Shown: positions 16,129-24,235 of the stretch, piece by piece
How the letters are laid out: each line of letters begins with the position of its first letter
Position numbering within the stretch: position 1 is the first letter of the stretch
Assembly: GCA_022819945.1 (NCBI GenBank)
Contig: JAJEGI010000134.1
Span: 1 to 54,523 of the forward strand
DNA: 54,523 nt
Reading direction: 5' to 3'
From: Candidatus Poribacteria bacterium
GTDB taxonomy: Bacteria; Poribacteria; WGA-4E; WGA-3G
The notes under the pieces: model-generated
Databases searched by the model: none
What the model was told of the DNA's origin: nothing
What the model saw: the letters and a program-made list of their open reading frames with translations, nothing else
Translations under genes and position numbers: made by a program

Positions 16129-18516
16129 ATGCACCTCCCCCTCAAAGAATACCAAGAACGCACCCTTGAAACATTGACAGAGTACTATCAAAACTGCTTG
16201 CGTCTGCAGAACGTCAATACTGCGTTCTATGATCTCACCAAACGACCTTATGCCGCCCTGGACGGTTTACGCGGCATGCCCTACGTCTGCCTTCGACTCC
16301 CGACAGGCGGTGGCAAAACCTTTGTCGCATGCCACGCTGTCAGTATTACGGCTTCCGAACTCTTAAAAACTGAGAGCCCAATTGTGCTTTGGTTGACCCC
16401 TTCAAATGCCATACGCGACCAAACACTCAATGCCCTTAAAGAACCCGATCATCCCTACAGAGATGCTTTTAGATCCGCTGGACACAACGTGGAGATCCGT
16501 ACCATCGGCGAGGCACTTTATTTGCAACCGCATATTCTAAATACAAAAACCACGATTATTGTCTCCACCATGCAAGCGTTTCGCGTTGAGGATACCGATG
16601 GACGCAAAGTTTATGAAGATTCAGGCGCGCTAATGGGACATTTCACACACCTTTCAGACGATGTCCTATCAGAACTTGAGAGCGACAACGGTAAACCCGC
16701 CTATTCACTTGCAAATCTCCTATGCGTCAAACGTCCACTTGTTATTGTTGACGAAGCGCATAATGCCCGGACCGAACTCTCTTTTGACACGCTTGCCCGT
16801 TTCAACCCATCCGCAATCATTGAATTTACCGCAACACCGGCTATGGAGGAAAACCGTTCTAACGTCCTCTATACCGTTTCCGCTGCTGAGCTCCAAGCAG
16901 AAGATATGATTAAGATGCCAATTCAGTTGGAAACTGATCCGGATTGGAAACAGCTGCTAACCGCTGCCATTGCCCAACGAAACGAACTTGAAGTAGATGC
17001 GAGGAAGGAACGCGAAGAGACAGGTGAATATATCCGTCCGATCATGCTCATTCAGGCACAGCCGAGAAGCAAGAGCAGAGAGACATTGACTGTTGAAGTT
17101 GTTGAGAAATGCTTACTGGAAGAACATAGCATCCCTGAAGAACAGATCGCGCGTGCCACAGGTGAGGACAAAGAACTCGATGATGTTGATCTTAACGATT
17201 CAGAGTGTCCAATTCGTTATGTTATCACCGTGCAAGCGTTGCGCGAGGGGTGGGATTGCCCATTCGCTTATGTTCTCTGTTCTGTCGCTGAAATGAGATC
17301 TTCTACTGCTGTTGAACAGATATTGGGTAGGGTCATGCGTCTCCCAAAGGCACGACGCAAAAAACAAGAATCACTGAACAGTGCTTATGCTTTTGTCGCT
17401 TCCCGGAATTTCTATGATGCAGCGTCGGCTTTAGCTGACGGACTCGTTCAAAACGGATTTGAGAAGCAGGCAGCTGCTGAGCTTATTCGTCCTACGGAGG
17501 AACAACAAGACGAGTTGCCGTTCTTTGAAGGCATGGCACAGCCTGATACTGAGCCCACATCCGCTGAACGCGGCGAAATTTTTAAGGTGCCTAAATTAAT
17601 GGTCCAAGGGGAACAAGGGCACCTTGAATTTGAAGCGTCACGATTTTTAGAAGTCCCTTGGCAGTTGTCCGAATGTGACGCTGAACTCACCGAGGAAGAG
17701 TTTCCATCCGAATTTAACACAGGCGAACGCGGTGAGATTGGACTTTCTCCAGAGGGAAGAGTAGAGATGCGCTTCTTGGGTCAACTCCATCAACAAATGA
17801 CTCTCCTTGCTCCAGATAAAGGGTGGGATGCTGCACGACTCGCCGATTGGCTTGATAGAACCATTAAACATCTTGATATTTTACAGCGTGAGTCTCTGCC
17901 TTTTCTACAGCGGTTAGTCAGCTATCTTATTGAGGAGCGGAACATCCCGATAGAGGTGCTCATACGCAATAAATATGCCTTGAAAGATGCTGCTGAGAAG
18001 AAAATTGATAGCCACCGCCAAAACGTGCACCAAGCTGCATATCAAAATTTTCTCCTGCCTGAATTTGCGACTCCTGTTGTTGTTTCACCGGATCATTGCT
18101 TCTCCTTTGAGCCGCATGGTTACCCCTATAACACTCGTTATGAAGGGGCATACCGATTTCAAAAACATTACTACCGAGATGTTGGCGATTTGAAATCCGA
18201 TGGTGAAGAATTCCAATGTGCCCAGTTCATTGACACATTGTCTCAAGTCAAATACTGGGTGCGCAATCTTGAACGTCAACCGAAGTTTTCTTTTTGGCTC
18301 CAAACTTCAACCGACAAGTTTTATCCTGATTTTGTATGTCTTTTAACCGATGGACGTTACCTCATTGTTGAATATAAAGGGGACCATCTCTGGTCTGCTG
18401 ACGATGCGAAAGAAAAACGCGAAATCGGTGAATTATGGGAAGAGCGGAGTGAGGGAAAGTGCTTATTTATCATGCCCAGAGGACCTGATTTTGATGTCAT
18501 CCGAGCGAAACTATAG
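16129..18516 (+). CDS. Type III restriction enzyme Res subunit (helicase-nuclease)
   Basis: A 795-residue SF2 translocase with C-terminal nuclease. Walker A is RLPTGGGKTFVACHA (residues about 57-71), motif II is VIVDEAHNARTEL (about 204-216), motif III is FTATPAM and motif VI is AVEQILGRVMRLPKARR (about 393-409). The C-terminal PD-(D/E)xK-like core is FYPDFVCLLTDGRYLIVEYKG (about 729-749), with Asp and the E-x-K pair. With Mod it would form a type III enzyme that cuts DNA after translocation. It is placed after the ATPase-partner pair rather than directly after mod. It starts after GGCAGAGAAG. Confidence 0.9.
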   Translation: MHLPLKEYQERTLETLTEYYQNCLRLQNVNTAFYDLTKRPYAALDGLRGMPYVCLRLPTGGGKTFVACHAVSITASELLKTESPIVLWLTPSNAIRDQTLNALKEPDHPYRDAFRSAGHNVEIRTIGEALYLQPHILNTKTTIIVSTMQAFRVEDTDGRKVYEDSGALMGHFTHLSDDVLSELESDNGKPAYSLANLLCVKRPLVIVDEAHNARTELSFDTLARFNPSAIIEFTATPAMEENRSNVLYTVSAAELQAEDMIKMPIQLETDPDWKQLLTAAIAQRNELEVDARKEREETGEYIRPIMLIQAQPRSKSRETLTVEVVEKCLLEEHSIPEEQIARATGEDKELDDVDLNDSECPIRYVITVQALREGWDCPFAYVLCSVAEMRSSTAVEQILGRVMRLPKARRKKQESLNSAYAFVASRNFYDAASALADGLVQNGFEKQAAAELIRPTEEQQDELPFFEGMAQPDTEPTSAERGEIFKVPKLMVQGEQGHLEFEASRFLEVPWQLSECDAELTEEEFPSEFNTGERGEIGLSPEGRVEMRFLGQLHQQMTLLAPDKGWDAARLADWLDRTIKHLDILQRESLPFLQRLVSYLIEERNIPIEVLIRNKYALKDAAEKKIDSHRQNVHQAAYQNFLLPEFATPVVVSPDHCFSFEPHGYPYNTRYEGAYRFQKHYYRDVGDLKSDGEEFQCAQFIDTLSQVKYWVRNLERQPKFSFWLQTSTDKFYPDFVCLLTDGRYLIVEYKGDHLWSADDAKEKREIGELWEERSEGKCLFIMPRGPDFDVIRAKL

Positions 18517-18545
18517 TAGATTCCGCAATTACCTATACACTTGCA

Positions 18546-18770
18546 CAATGGCGAGGATACAATCCTCGCCTGCGAAGGAGAGGTATTTTGTGTTTTTATA
18601 GTGTAAACTTATTTTTGGATTTTACTATAAATTAACCCAAAATTCCATAGGACTTACGCAAAAAGCAGTAATTTCAGTAGTTTTAAGAAATCCGCAGAAA
18701 TACCCAAGCAAATACCCCCAGCAAAAAACCCCCTAAATCCCCCTTATCAGGGGGACTTTAAGAGGTAATG
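18546..18770. repeat. Cluster of intergenic palindromes and CCCAAGCAAA repeat
   Basis: Three repeat pieces fill the gap after res. A hairpin GCGAGGATACAATCCTCGC lies at about 18551. A 37-bp inverted repeat with ends TTTATAGT/ACTATAAA spans 18595-18631. A block with ACTTACGCA, AGAAATACCCAAGCAAATACC and CCCCCTTATCAGGGGG lies at about 18650-18760. The last motif recurs after the tandem PurS gene near 46770. No coding potential is seen. Confidence 0.6.
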
Positions 18771-18797
18771 TCCAAGTCCTATTCCGTTTGGTAGTGT

Positions 18798-18829
18798 AAA
18801 GGGCAGAACATATCAGTGTTCTGCCCTTT
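18798..18829. terminator. Bidirectional intrinsic terminator
   Basis: AAAGGGCAGAACA pairs perfectly with TGTTCTGCCCTTT around a 6-nt loop, followed by TTCT on the plus strand and preceded by an A-run that serves the minus strand. It lies between the convergent res and sulfatase-like genes and fits both. Confidence 0.85.
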
Positions 18830-18838
18830 TTCTAATTT

Positions 18839-20284
18839 CTATTCATCCTCTTCTGGGTAGTCAATCGACCATTTGCCGCGGCCATCGCCAGACGGTTCTT
18901 CTTTCCAGAGATCAAGGAACTTCTCAGGTGCGCTATGCTCCGTGAGATGCGACATAAACTGCTCATGCAACTCCTTGACGAGTTCCATGTTATCCGCAGC
19001 GATGTTGTTCTCCGCTATCGGATCCGCAGGTAAGTCAAATAACTCCGGTCTGCCGTATTCACCGACGGGTGCGTATCCCCAACGTTCCGTGACGAGGAAC
19101 GGCACTGTCGCTCGGCGTGGGACACTGTCGTCTCGCGCGCCTATATGGCAACCGGTTACGGCGTATTCCCTATGCTGTGCATCGCCGTTAAGGAGTGCCT
19201 GTGCGAAGGAACGTCCCTCGAAGGGTTTCGGTGGATCCAAGTTAACACCTGCCAACTCACAGAGCGTCGGCATAATATCCATCGGTTGCGCGATGAGATC
19301 AAGCCGTTGCCCTTGTGGGACATCTCCGCCAGCAATCAAGAACATCTCATGATTGATTTCCGGGTACGTGGGCCAATAGCGTTCATCTTTTGGGTCGATG
19401 TTGGATTTACCCGTCCTACCGTGTTCACCGATAGACATTCCGTGGTCGGACAACACAACGACGAGCGTGTCGTCCCATAACTCCAAATCTTCCACCTTCT
19501 GCAAAATCCGTCCGATGTGTCGGTCAACGAGTTCGGATTCACCGGCATAGTGTGCCCAGAGGTTGCGCAGCTCCGCATCTGTAAAGAGAGACGACAGACC
19601 GTAATTCGGATGTAACATCGGTGCACCGGTGTAATCCGGATCGTAGCGTTTGACGAGATATTCGGGTGGATCCCACGGTTCGTGCGGATCGAAGAAATCG
19701 ACCCAGAGGAAGAACGGTCCCGAACTGTGATTCTCCTCCAACCATCGAACGGTGGTTTCGGAAGTTCTACTGGAGAACGTCTCTGTCTCGTACTGATAGT
19801 AGCGGTTTGTCCAGCGGTGTGTGTTCGGCAGGGTATGTCCACGGAACGAGGGATGCGGTCGTGTCTTCTCATTCGGCATAACGACTTTTATCTCGTCATT
19901 GAGGTGGAGTAGTGGTTTGTCTCCCTCCTGCCCGCGGTGCTGGAAAGCGGCATCAAATGCCTGCTGGAAACGGACGTTGAACAGATGTGGTGTGTCACAT
20001 ATCAGCTGCGTTGCGTATCCTTTTTGGCTCAGGAGTCGCGTAATAACGCTGCGCCCACTCTGATCAAGCGGTTGCCACGGGTAATGGGGCCACCCGACTG
20101 TTCCCGTTATAATATCCGTACGATGCGGGACCGTGGGGAAACTGCTCATATAGAATTTGTCGATAGCCGTTGCGCGTTCCGCTTCAAATTTATCGAGCAT
20201 TGGGGTGCGAATCGGTCGCCGTGCGCGTTCACCTAAGTTGTCGTATCGGAAAGTATCCGTAATCAACAAAACAATGTTTTTCAT
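18839..20284 (-). CDS. Sulfatase-like hydrolase (alkaline phosphatase superfamily) with Thr nucleophile position
   Basis: A 481-residue member of the sulfatase/phosphodiesterase fold. Metal-site elements are TDTFRYDN (D10) and LSDHGMSIGEHG (about 279-290); WVDFFDPHEPWDPP is a typical middle motif. Aligned on the final TG, the CxPxR formylglycine motif of true sulfatases reads T51-V-P53-H-R55, so the residue normally oxidised to formylglycine is Thr. Thr is the nucleophile in the NPP branch of the superfamily, so a phosphodiesterase-type activity is possible; sulfatase activity is doubtful. No signal peptide is evident, suggesting a cytoplasmic enzyme. Length is normal. Confidence 0.82.
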   Translation of the reverse strand: MKNIVLLITDTFRYDNLGERARRPIRTPMLDKFEAERATAIDKFYMSSFPTVPHRTDIITGTVGWPHYPWQPLDQSGRSVITRLLSQKGYATQLICDTPHLFNVRFQQAFDAAFQHRGQEGDKPLLHLNDEIKVVMPNEKTRPHPSFRGHTLPNTHRWTNRYYQYETETFSSRTSETTVRWLEENHSSGPFFLWVDFFDPHEPWDPPEYLVKRYDPDYTGAPMLHPNYGLSSLFTDAELRNLWAHYAGESELVDRHIGRILQKVEDLELWDDTLVVVLSDHGMSIGEHGRTGKSNIDPKDERYWPTYPEINHEMFLIAGGDVPQGQRLDLIAQPMDIMPTLCELAGVNLDPPKPFEGRSFAQALLNGDAQHREYAVTGCHIGARDDSVPRRATVPFLVTERWGYAPVGEYGRPELFDLPADPIAENNIAADNMELVKELHEQFMSHLTEHSAPEKFLDLWKEEPSGDGRGKWSIDYPEEDE

Positions 20285-20329
20285 CTTTGATAAATCGTCT
20301 CCTTAATCTGTCTTACACAAAGTCGCACC

Positions 20330-21253
20330 TCAAACCTCTTGGCGCGTCGTTTTTAACAGAAACAGTGTAATCAATAGCAACGGTAGAATGACCGCTGCCG
20401 AAACAACAATAGACACCTGCGCGCCGATAAGGCACGGAAAAAAGAGAATAGACCCCACCATCGACCCCTTCAGGGCAAAATAGCCGTTTTTCTCATTCGG
20501 CTGCAGATAGAGTGAGATACGGGTCCCAACAGTGGCAACAATGCCTAAGATCACCCAAATAACATAAGGCTTCTGGATGCCCTGTTCCAACCAATACGGC
20601 AAAAGTGCTATCGTGAAAGCGAGAACCGTCGCGACTGCTGACACAAAGAGTGCCGGACGGATGCCGATCTGAAGCGGTGTCGTTAAAATTCCGAGTTGTT
20701 TGTCGCGTGCGATGTCTTTGAAGGTCGTGGTGATATGCGTCCCTAAATCGTAAAGCGTTGTCGCAGCAAAAGCGTACCATACTAAACGCGGCACAGTACC
20801 GCTGACGACCAACGCCCCGAAGATACTCAGTAACCCAATCCCCAAAGGCAGTGTGAGGCTTCCTAAGATACCTTTCGCTTTGAAAATGGCGTTATAGAGA
20901 TGCGAAATCGCCACCAATCCCATTACCAGAAAACCGGTTTGGCGGTTGAGCAAGAAACCGCCGATGACACACAGCCCATAGATAACACTTGCGGGGACAA
21001 TTGCGTGTCGTGGCGTCAGCCGTTGTGACGGGAGTGGACGCTCAGGGTTCGTCTGTTTGTCTGTCTCATGGTGGAAATAGTCGTTTTTTATCATTCAGGC
21101 GAAGTAGCCGAAAAGCGCAATTACCAGTGCCACCGCAACACGCCATGTAAAACGTCCGTGACTTGCGATGAGTGCGCCCGGAAGCGTCGCTACAATCGGG
21201 ATCGCAAAGAGCGGGTAACGGATGAGTTCAAGATAGGCTTTGAAGCGGCTCAT
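20330..21253 (-). pseudogene. UbiA-family prenyltransferase split by an in-frame TGA
   Basis: Read from the ATG at 21253 (SD AGGAAA upstream) the frame encodes 52 residues, MSRFKAYLELIRYPLF to LFGYFA, then TGA at 21097-21095, directly followed in the same frame by ATGATAAAAAACGAC and 254 further residues. Joined, it is a 307-residue UbiA protein plus the interrupted codon. The first Asp-rich motif is NDYFHHETDKQTNPERPLPS and the second FKDIARDKQLG, with about eight membrane helices in all. The break falls one helix into the protein, just before the first active-site motif. A single GGA-to-TGA change would explain it. The 3' piece lacks its first membrane segment. Confidence 0.8.
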
Positions 21254-21267
21254 ACATCAATTTCCTG

Positions 21268-22359
21268 TTAGAAATTTTCTCTGGGCACCCCTGCCTCAGC
21301 GACCGGAGAATTTCTCGGTTCAAACGCTTCCTCTACACCGTAAAACTGCTCGCTCTGTGTCCCGATGCTAAGTTCTGTTATGTTAACCCCGACCTGTTTA
21401 TTCCCTTGAATGAAATTGTCCCGGAGCCTGCCCCCGTCGTAGACGGCCCAACCGATGTTCATTATTATATTGTTAGAAACTATTTCTGGTGAAGCAGTAG
21501 AATAGCAGACAATGGCGTTTTCATAATTGGCGCGAAGCTCGTTATACTGAATACGCGGGCGGGAGTCGTCTTCGCAGGTAATTCCATAATTGTTAGCCGT
21601 GAACTCGTTGTATTCGACATCCGGTGATCCGCTGCCTTGAACTTTTGAACCTATACCGTTTCTGTTAAATTCGTTAGCCGTAATTGTTGGGCTGGTGCTT
21701 TCGCAAAGTACACCCGTATTGTTCTCGCTAATAAGACATCTCTCGATTTGGACTGCGTCGGTTTGAGCCGCGATACCGACCCTCGCGTGTTGGATACGAC
21801 AATATGTTAGACGGCTATTCGGACTTGTGGCTTCAATCTGAATGCCTGCCCAATCTCCCGCTTTTGGTGGATCTGCTGTTACGGTTTTCTCAATTCCGGT
21901 GCTGGTCCGTCCTTGTATTCCCACGGTAGAAGGGTCTGCACCAAATGTAGTGGGGGTTGTCTCTACTGCTGGTTCTTGTTCACGTTCCCGCTGCTTCCCT
22001 AAGGAACCGAAAACTATCATCCGGTCTGGTGATCCTTCGGCGTAGAGTTCGCCACGCACGATCAGCGCGCTCGGTGTATCCATCGGTTCAAAACCGACGA
22101 TCGTTCCCGAACGGATCGTGAGTGTGATACCTTCCGGTACGACGACGGGTCCGGTAATATAAATCCGCCCATCCCAGACCTCATTCTCGGTCAGTTCACC
22201 GGATTTCTCTATGATTTCTAAACTGCCACCCTCTATATTGAAATTGAACTTCTCACCTTGGCATCCGCAATAGAATCCCGTTAGGATACAGATAAGGCAG
22301 ATTAAAGCGTAATAAGGCGTAATTTTCTGAAGTCGTTGTCTGATAGTTGTAGTTTTCAT
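21268..22359 (-). CDS. Parallel beta-helix repeat protein, exported
   Basis: A 363-residue protein with an N-terminal hydrophobic segment (residues about 15-32, ending TGFYCGCQG, possibly a degenerate lipobox) and then right-handed beta-helix (NosD/pectate-lyase-like) repeats from about 60 to 330. Recurrent N-x-I-x-x-N-x-x-G turns are visible (CLISENNTGVLCE, EFNRNGIGSKVQG, EFTANNYGITCED, ELRANYENAIVCY, NNIIMNIGWAVY). Such proteins bind or cleave polysaccharides; no catalytic residues are identifiable. It ends 14 bp from the UbiA start. A promoter-like pair lies immediately upstream and predicts a nearly leaderless transcript. Confidence 0.75.
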   Translation of the reverse strand: MKTTTIRQRLQKITPYYALICLICILTGFYCGCQGEKFNFNIEGGSLEIIEKSGELTENEVWDGRIYITGPVVVPEGITLTIRSGTIVGFEPMDTPSALIVRGELYAEGSPDRMIVFGSLGKQREREQEPAVETTPTTFGADPSTVGIQGRTSTGIEKTVTADPPKAGDWAGIQIEATSPNSRLTYCRIQHARVGIAAQTDAVQIERCLISENNTGVLCESTSPTITANEFNRNGIGSKVQGSGSPDVEYNEFTANNYGITCEDDSRPRIQYNELRANYENAIVCYSTASPEIVSNNIIMNIGWAVYDGGRLRDNFIQGNKQVGVNITELSIGTQSEQFYGVEEAFEPRNSPVAEAGVPRENF

Positions 22360-22365
22360 GTTATA

Positions 22366-22394
22366 TTTTTACCATAGATATGGATTGCTGTCAA
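22366..22394 (-). promoter_or_regulatory. Sigma70-like promoter of the beta-helix gene
   Basis: On the minus strand TTGACA (22394-22389) and TAAAAA (22371-22366) are 17 nt apart. The start of transcription would fall at or within a few bases of the ATG at 22359, so the mRNA may be leaderless. The -10 is imperfect (4 of 6). Confidence 0.5.
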
Positions 22395-22721
22395 GCGTGA
22401 AAGAAAGCAGAACTATTCAGTTCCCCAATCGTGGGTTCTTTCTTGTAGAAACGATTTCTCGGTCATAACGTTTACGAACTGCTAACCGCTTCTCGAAAAA
22501 ACTCACTTACTCCCATTTTTTTTCAAGGTTTGTAGTGAAAGGTTTTTGTTTTTAGGGGTAGGTGACCTTTTTAAGGCTATTTCAAGGCATACCACTATCC
22601 CCAAATTGACATCTATTTTCTAAATATGTTAGGACTTTGGCAAATTCAGCCTTATCAGGGGAACCACAACGGATGGTTTCTGCTGGGATATGAAATTAAA
22701 ATTACGTTTTCTTGTGAAAAA

Positions 22722-22730
22722 TGCTATAAT
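22722..22730 (+). promoter_or_regulatory. Extended -10 promoter upstream of the PIG-L gene
   Basis: TGCTATAAT is a perfect extended -10; the -35 region is poor. The remaining 435-bp gap between the divergent beta-helix and PIG-L genes shows no gene or strong repeat. A start near 22737 would give a leader of about 58 nt. Confidence 0.5.
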
Positions 22731-22794
22731 GTTAAGGGAACTATAGTCAGCAAACAAAGTAACCGATGCAAGTAGGTTAAATGGATAGAACACT

Positions 22795-23610
22795 ATGTCA
22801 TTAAACATATTGGTCTTCGGGGCACATCCCGATGACTGTGATATTAAAGCAGGCGGTGTCGCGGCACAGTATGTGCAACAAGGACATCGCGTTAAGTTTG
22901 TCTCCGTCACAAACGGCGACGCTGGACATCACGAGATGGGTGGCGGTCCGTTGGCGCAGCGGCGCTATGCAGAAGCACAAGCCGCAGCGGAAGTTATCGG
23001 TATCGAATACGAACTTCTGGACAATCACGATGGTGAACTGATGCCGACATTAGAAAACCGGTATCAGATTATCCGCACGATTCGCGAGTTTCGTCCGGAC
23101 TTGATTATGACGCACCGTCCCAACGATTACCATCCAGATCATCGGTATACGTCAATTTTGGTACAAGATGCGGCGTATATGGTTACCGTCCCGAATATTT
23201 GCGCGCTTACGCCACATCTGGCGAAAAACCCCGTTATCGTCTATTTGAGTGACGGTTTCCTGAAGCCGTACCCGTTCACGCCGGATGTCGTTGTCGGTAT
23301 TGACGCTGTAATTGAGCAAAAGATTGATATGCTCCACTGCCATGTATCGCAATTCTACGAATGGCTTCCGTATAACAGTGGCACGTTGGATGCTGTCCCT
23401 TCTGATCCTTCGGCACGACGGGCATGGCTCGCTGAACGGCTCTTAAATCGTTTTCGTGCTACAGCCGAAAAGTATCGCGATTTGCTCATAGCACGCTATG
23501 GCGAGGCATCCGGCACACACATCCAATATGCTGAGGCGTTTGAAGGCTGCGAATATGGGGCATCGCTGACAGCAGAAAATATACCGACCCTCTTCCCGTT
23601 TTTTCAATAA
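22795..23610 (+). CDS. PIG-L/LmbE-family N-deacetylase
   Basis: A 271-residue zinc-dependent deacetylase-like protein. The metal motif AHPDDCDIKAGG is at residues 10-21; a second set MTHRPNDYHPDHRYTS (about 104-119) supplies the HxxH-type ligands. Family members remove acetyl groups from N-acetylglucosamine-type substrates, for example in mycothiol-, bacillithiol- or GPI-related pathways. The substrate here is unknown. No signal peptide, so cytoplasmic. Length is typical. It is followed after 19 bp by a small diheme protein on the same strand. Confidence 0.85.
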   Translation: MSLNILVFGAHPDDCDIKAGGVAAQYVQQGHRVKFVSVTNGDAGHHEMGGGPLAQRRYAEAQAAAEVIGIEYELLDNHDGELMPTLENRYQIIRTIREFRPDLIMTHRPNDYHPDHRYTSILVQDAAYMVTVPNICALTPHLAKNPVIVYLSDGFLKPYPFTPDVVVGIDAVIEQKIDMLHCHVSQFYEWLPYNSGTLDAVPSDPSARRAWLAERLLNRFRATAEKYRDLLIARYGEASGTHIQYAEAFEGCEYGASLTAENIPTLFPFFQ

Positions 23611-23629
23611 GGAGTCTCGTTTTAGATAG

Positions 23630-23896
23630 ATGCCTACAGAACAAGCCAGTGCCAAGACGCTTATGTATATTGTTTGCGTTATCGGTCTTATCTTTGCGAT
23701 TGTTATGGTGATCCTCTTTTTTAATGCTGCGCCTGCGCGTTCCAATATTGAGGTGCATCGCGCTTCAAACGAAGATGCTGAGTGTCTGAAATGCCATCTA
23801 AGAGGCGATGAAAAATCGCCGACGATGCCGCATCTCAATCTCGGTAGATGTAACCTCTGCCACGGACTATCGAAGGAGAAACCGGAACCTAAATAG
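23630..23896 (+). CDS. Small membrane-anchored diheme c-type cytochrome
   Basis: An 88-residue protein with one N-terminal membrane helix (residues about 10-34) and two CxxCH heme-binding motifs, CLKCH and CNLCH, 24 residues apart. It would be anchored in the inner membrane with hemes in the periplasm, for electron transfer. Histidines between the motifs (MPHLNL) could be axial ligands. The partner oxidoreductase is not in the window. The SD AAGGAG lies about 19 nt upstream of the chosen ATG, so the start is not ideal. Requires cytochrome c maturation genes elsewhere. Confidence 0.75.
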   Translation: MPTEQASAKTLMYIVCVIGLIFAIVMVILFFNAAPARSNIEVHRASNEDAECLKCHLRGDEKSPTMPHLNLGRCNLCHGLSKEKPEPK

Positions 23897-23933
23897 GACA
23901 CAACACGCTATAGAAACTATTGCCTCAAGTCCC

Positions 23934-24177
23934 GTAGGTTGGGTTGAACGGTGTTGAAATCAAACTTGGTATGCTAAAATACATCAAATCCAACAGACAT
24001 GCATATACATCCAAGAACACAGTGAAACCCAACGCTCTTTCTGTGAAACGTTGGAAAGATGGTGGTAGGTCTATCGTTGGGTTTCGCTATATTCTTGATT
24101 TATCTGACGGTATAGGGTGCTGAAATATGCTTGAGTTGTTCGTATCGTTTTTCTTACTTCCGCTCAACCCAACCTAC
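23934..24177. repeat. Nested palindromic intergenic element
   Basis: A 244-bp stretch bounded by a perfect 14-bp inverted repeat (GTAGGTTGGGTTGA at 23934 and its complement ending 24177), with an inner perfect 11-bp pair GAAACCCAACG (24024) and CGTTGGGTTTC (24075). It has the shape of a non-autonomous mobile element, but no target duplication was found. It fills the gap between the diheme gene and prmA. Confidence 0.6.
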
Positions 24178-24214
24178 GATGCTATGATGCGTTTTTTCTA
24201 AAATTGACACCTAT

Positions 24215-24235
24215 GGTGCGGTTTCAAACCGCACC
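24215..24235. repeat. Hairpin supplying the prmA stop codon
   Basis: GGTGCGGTTT-C-AAACCGCACC is a perfect 10-bp stem with a 1-nt centre. It overlaps the 3' end of prmA and contains its TGA. A similar hairpin core is present in the MITE family. Confidence 0.65.

Noticed and set aside
21095..21097. TGA in the UbiA gene as a recoded or selenocysteine codon
   Set aside because: TGA ends other genes here (glnS, prmA, ubiA at 29319) and no selenocysteine-type context is visible; a nonsense change or error is simpler.
23443..23901. Minus-strand 152-codon frame opposite the diheme gene
   Set aside because: The plus strand has a clear PIG-L C-terminus and two CxxCH motifs; the antisense frame has no recognisable features.
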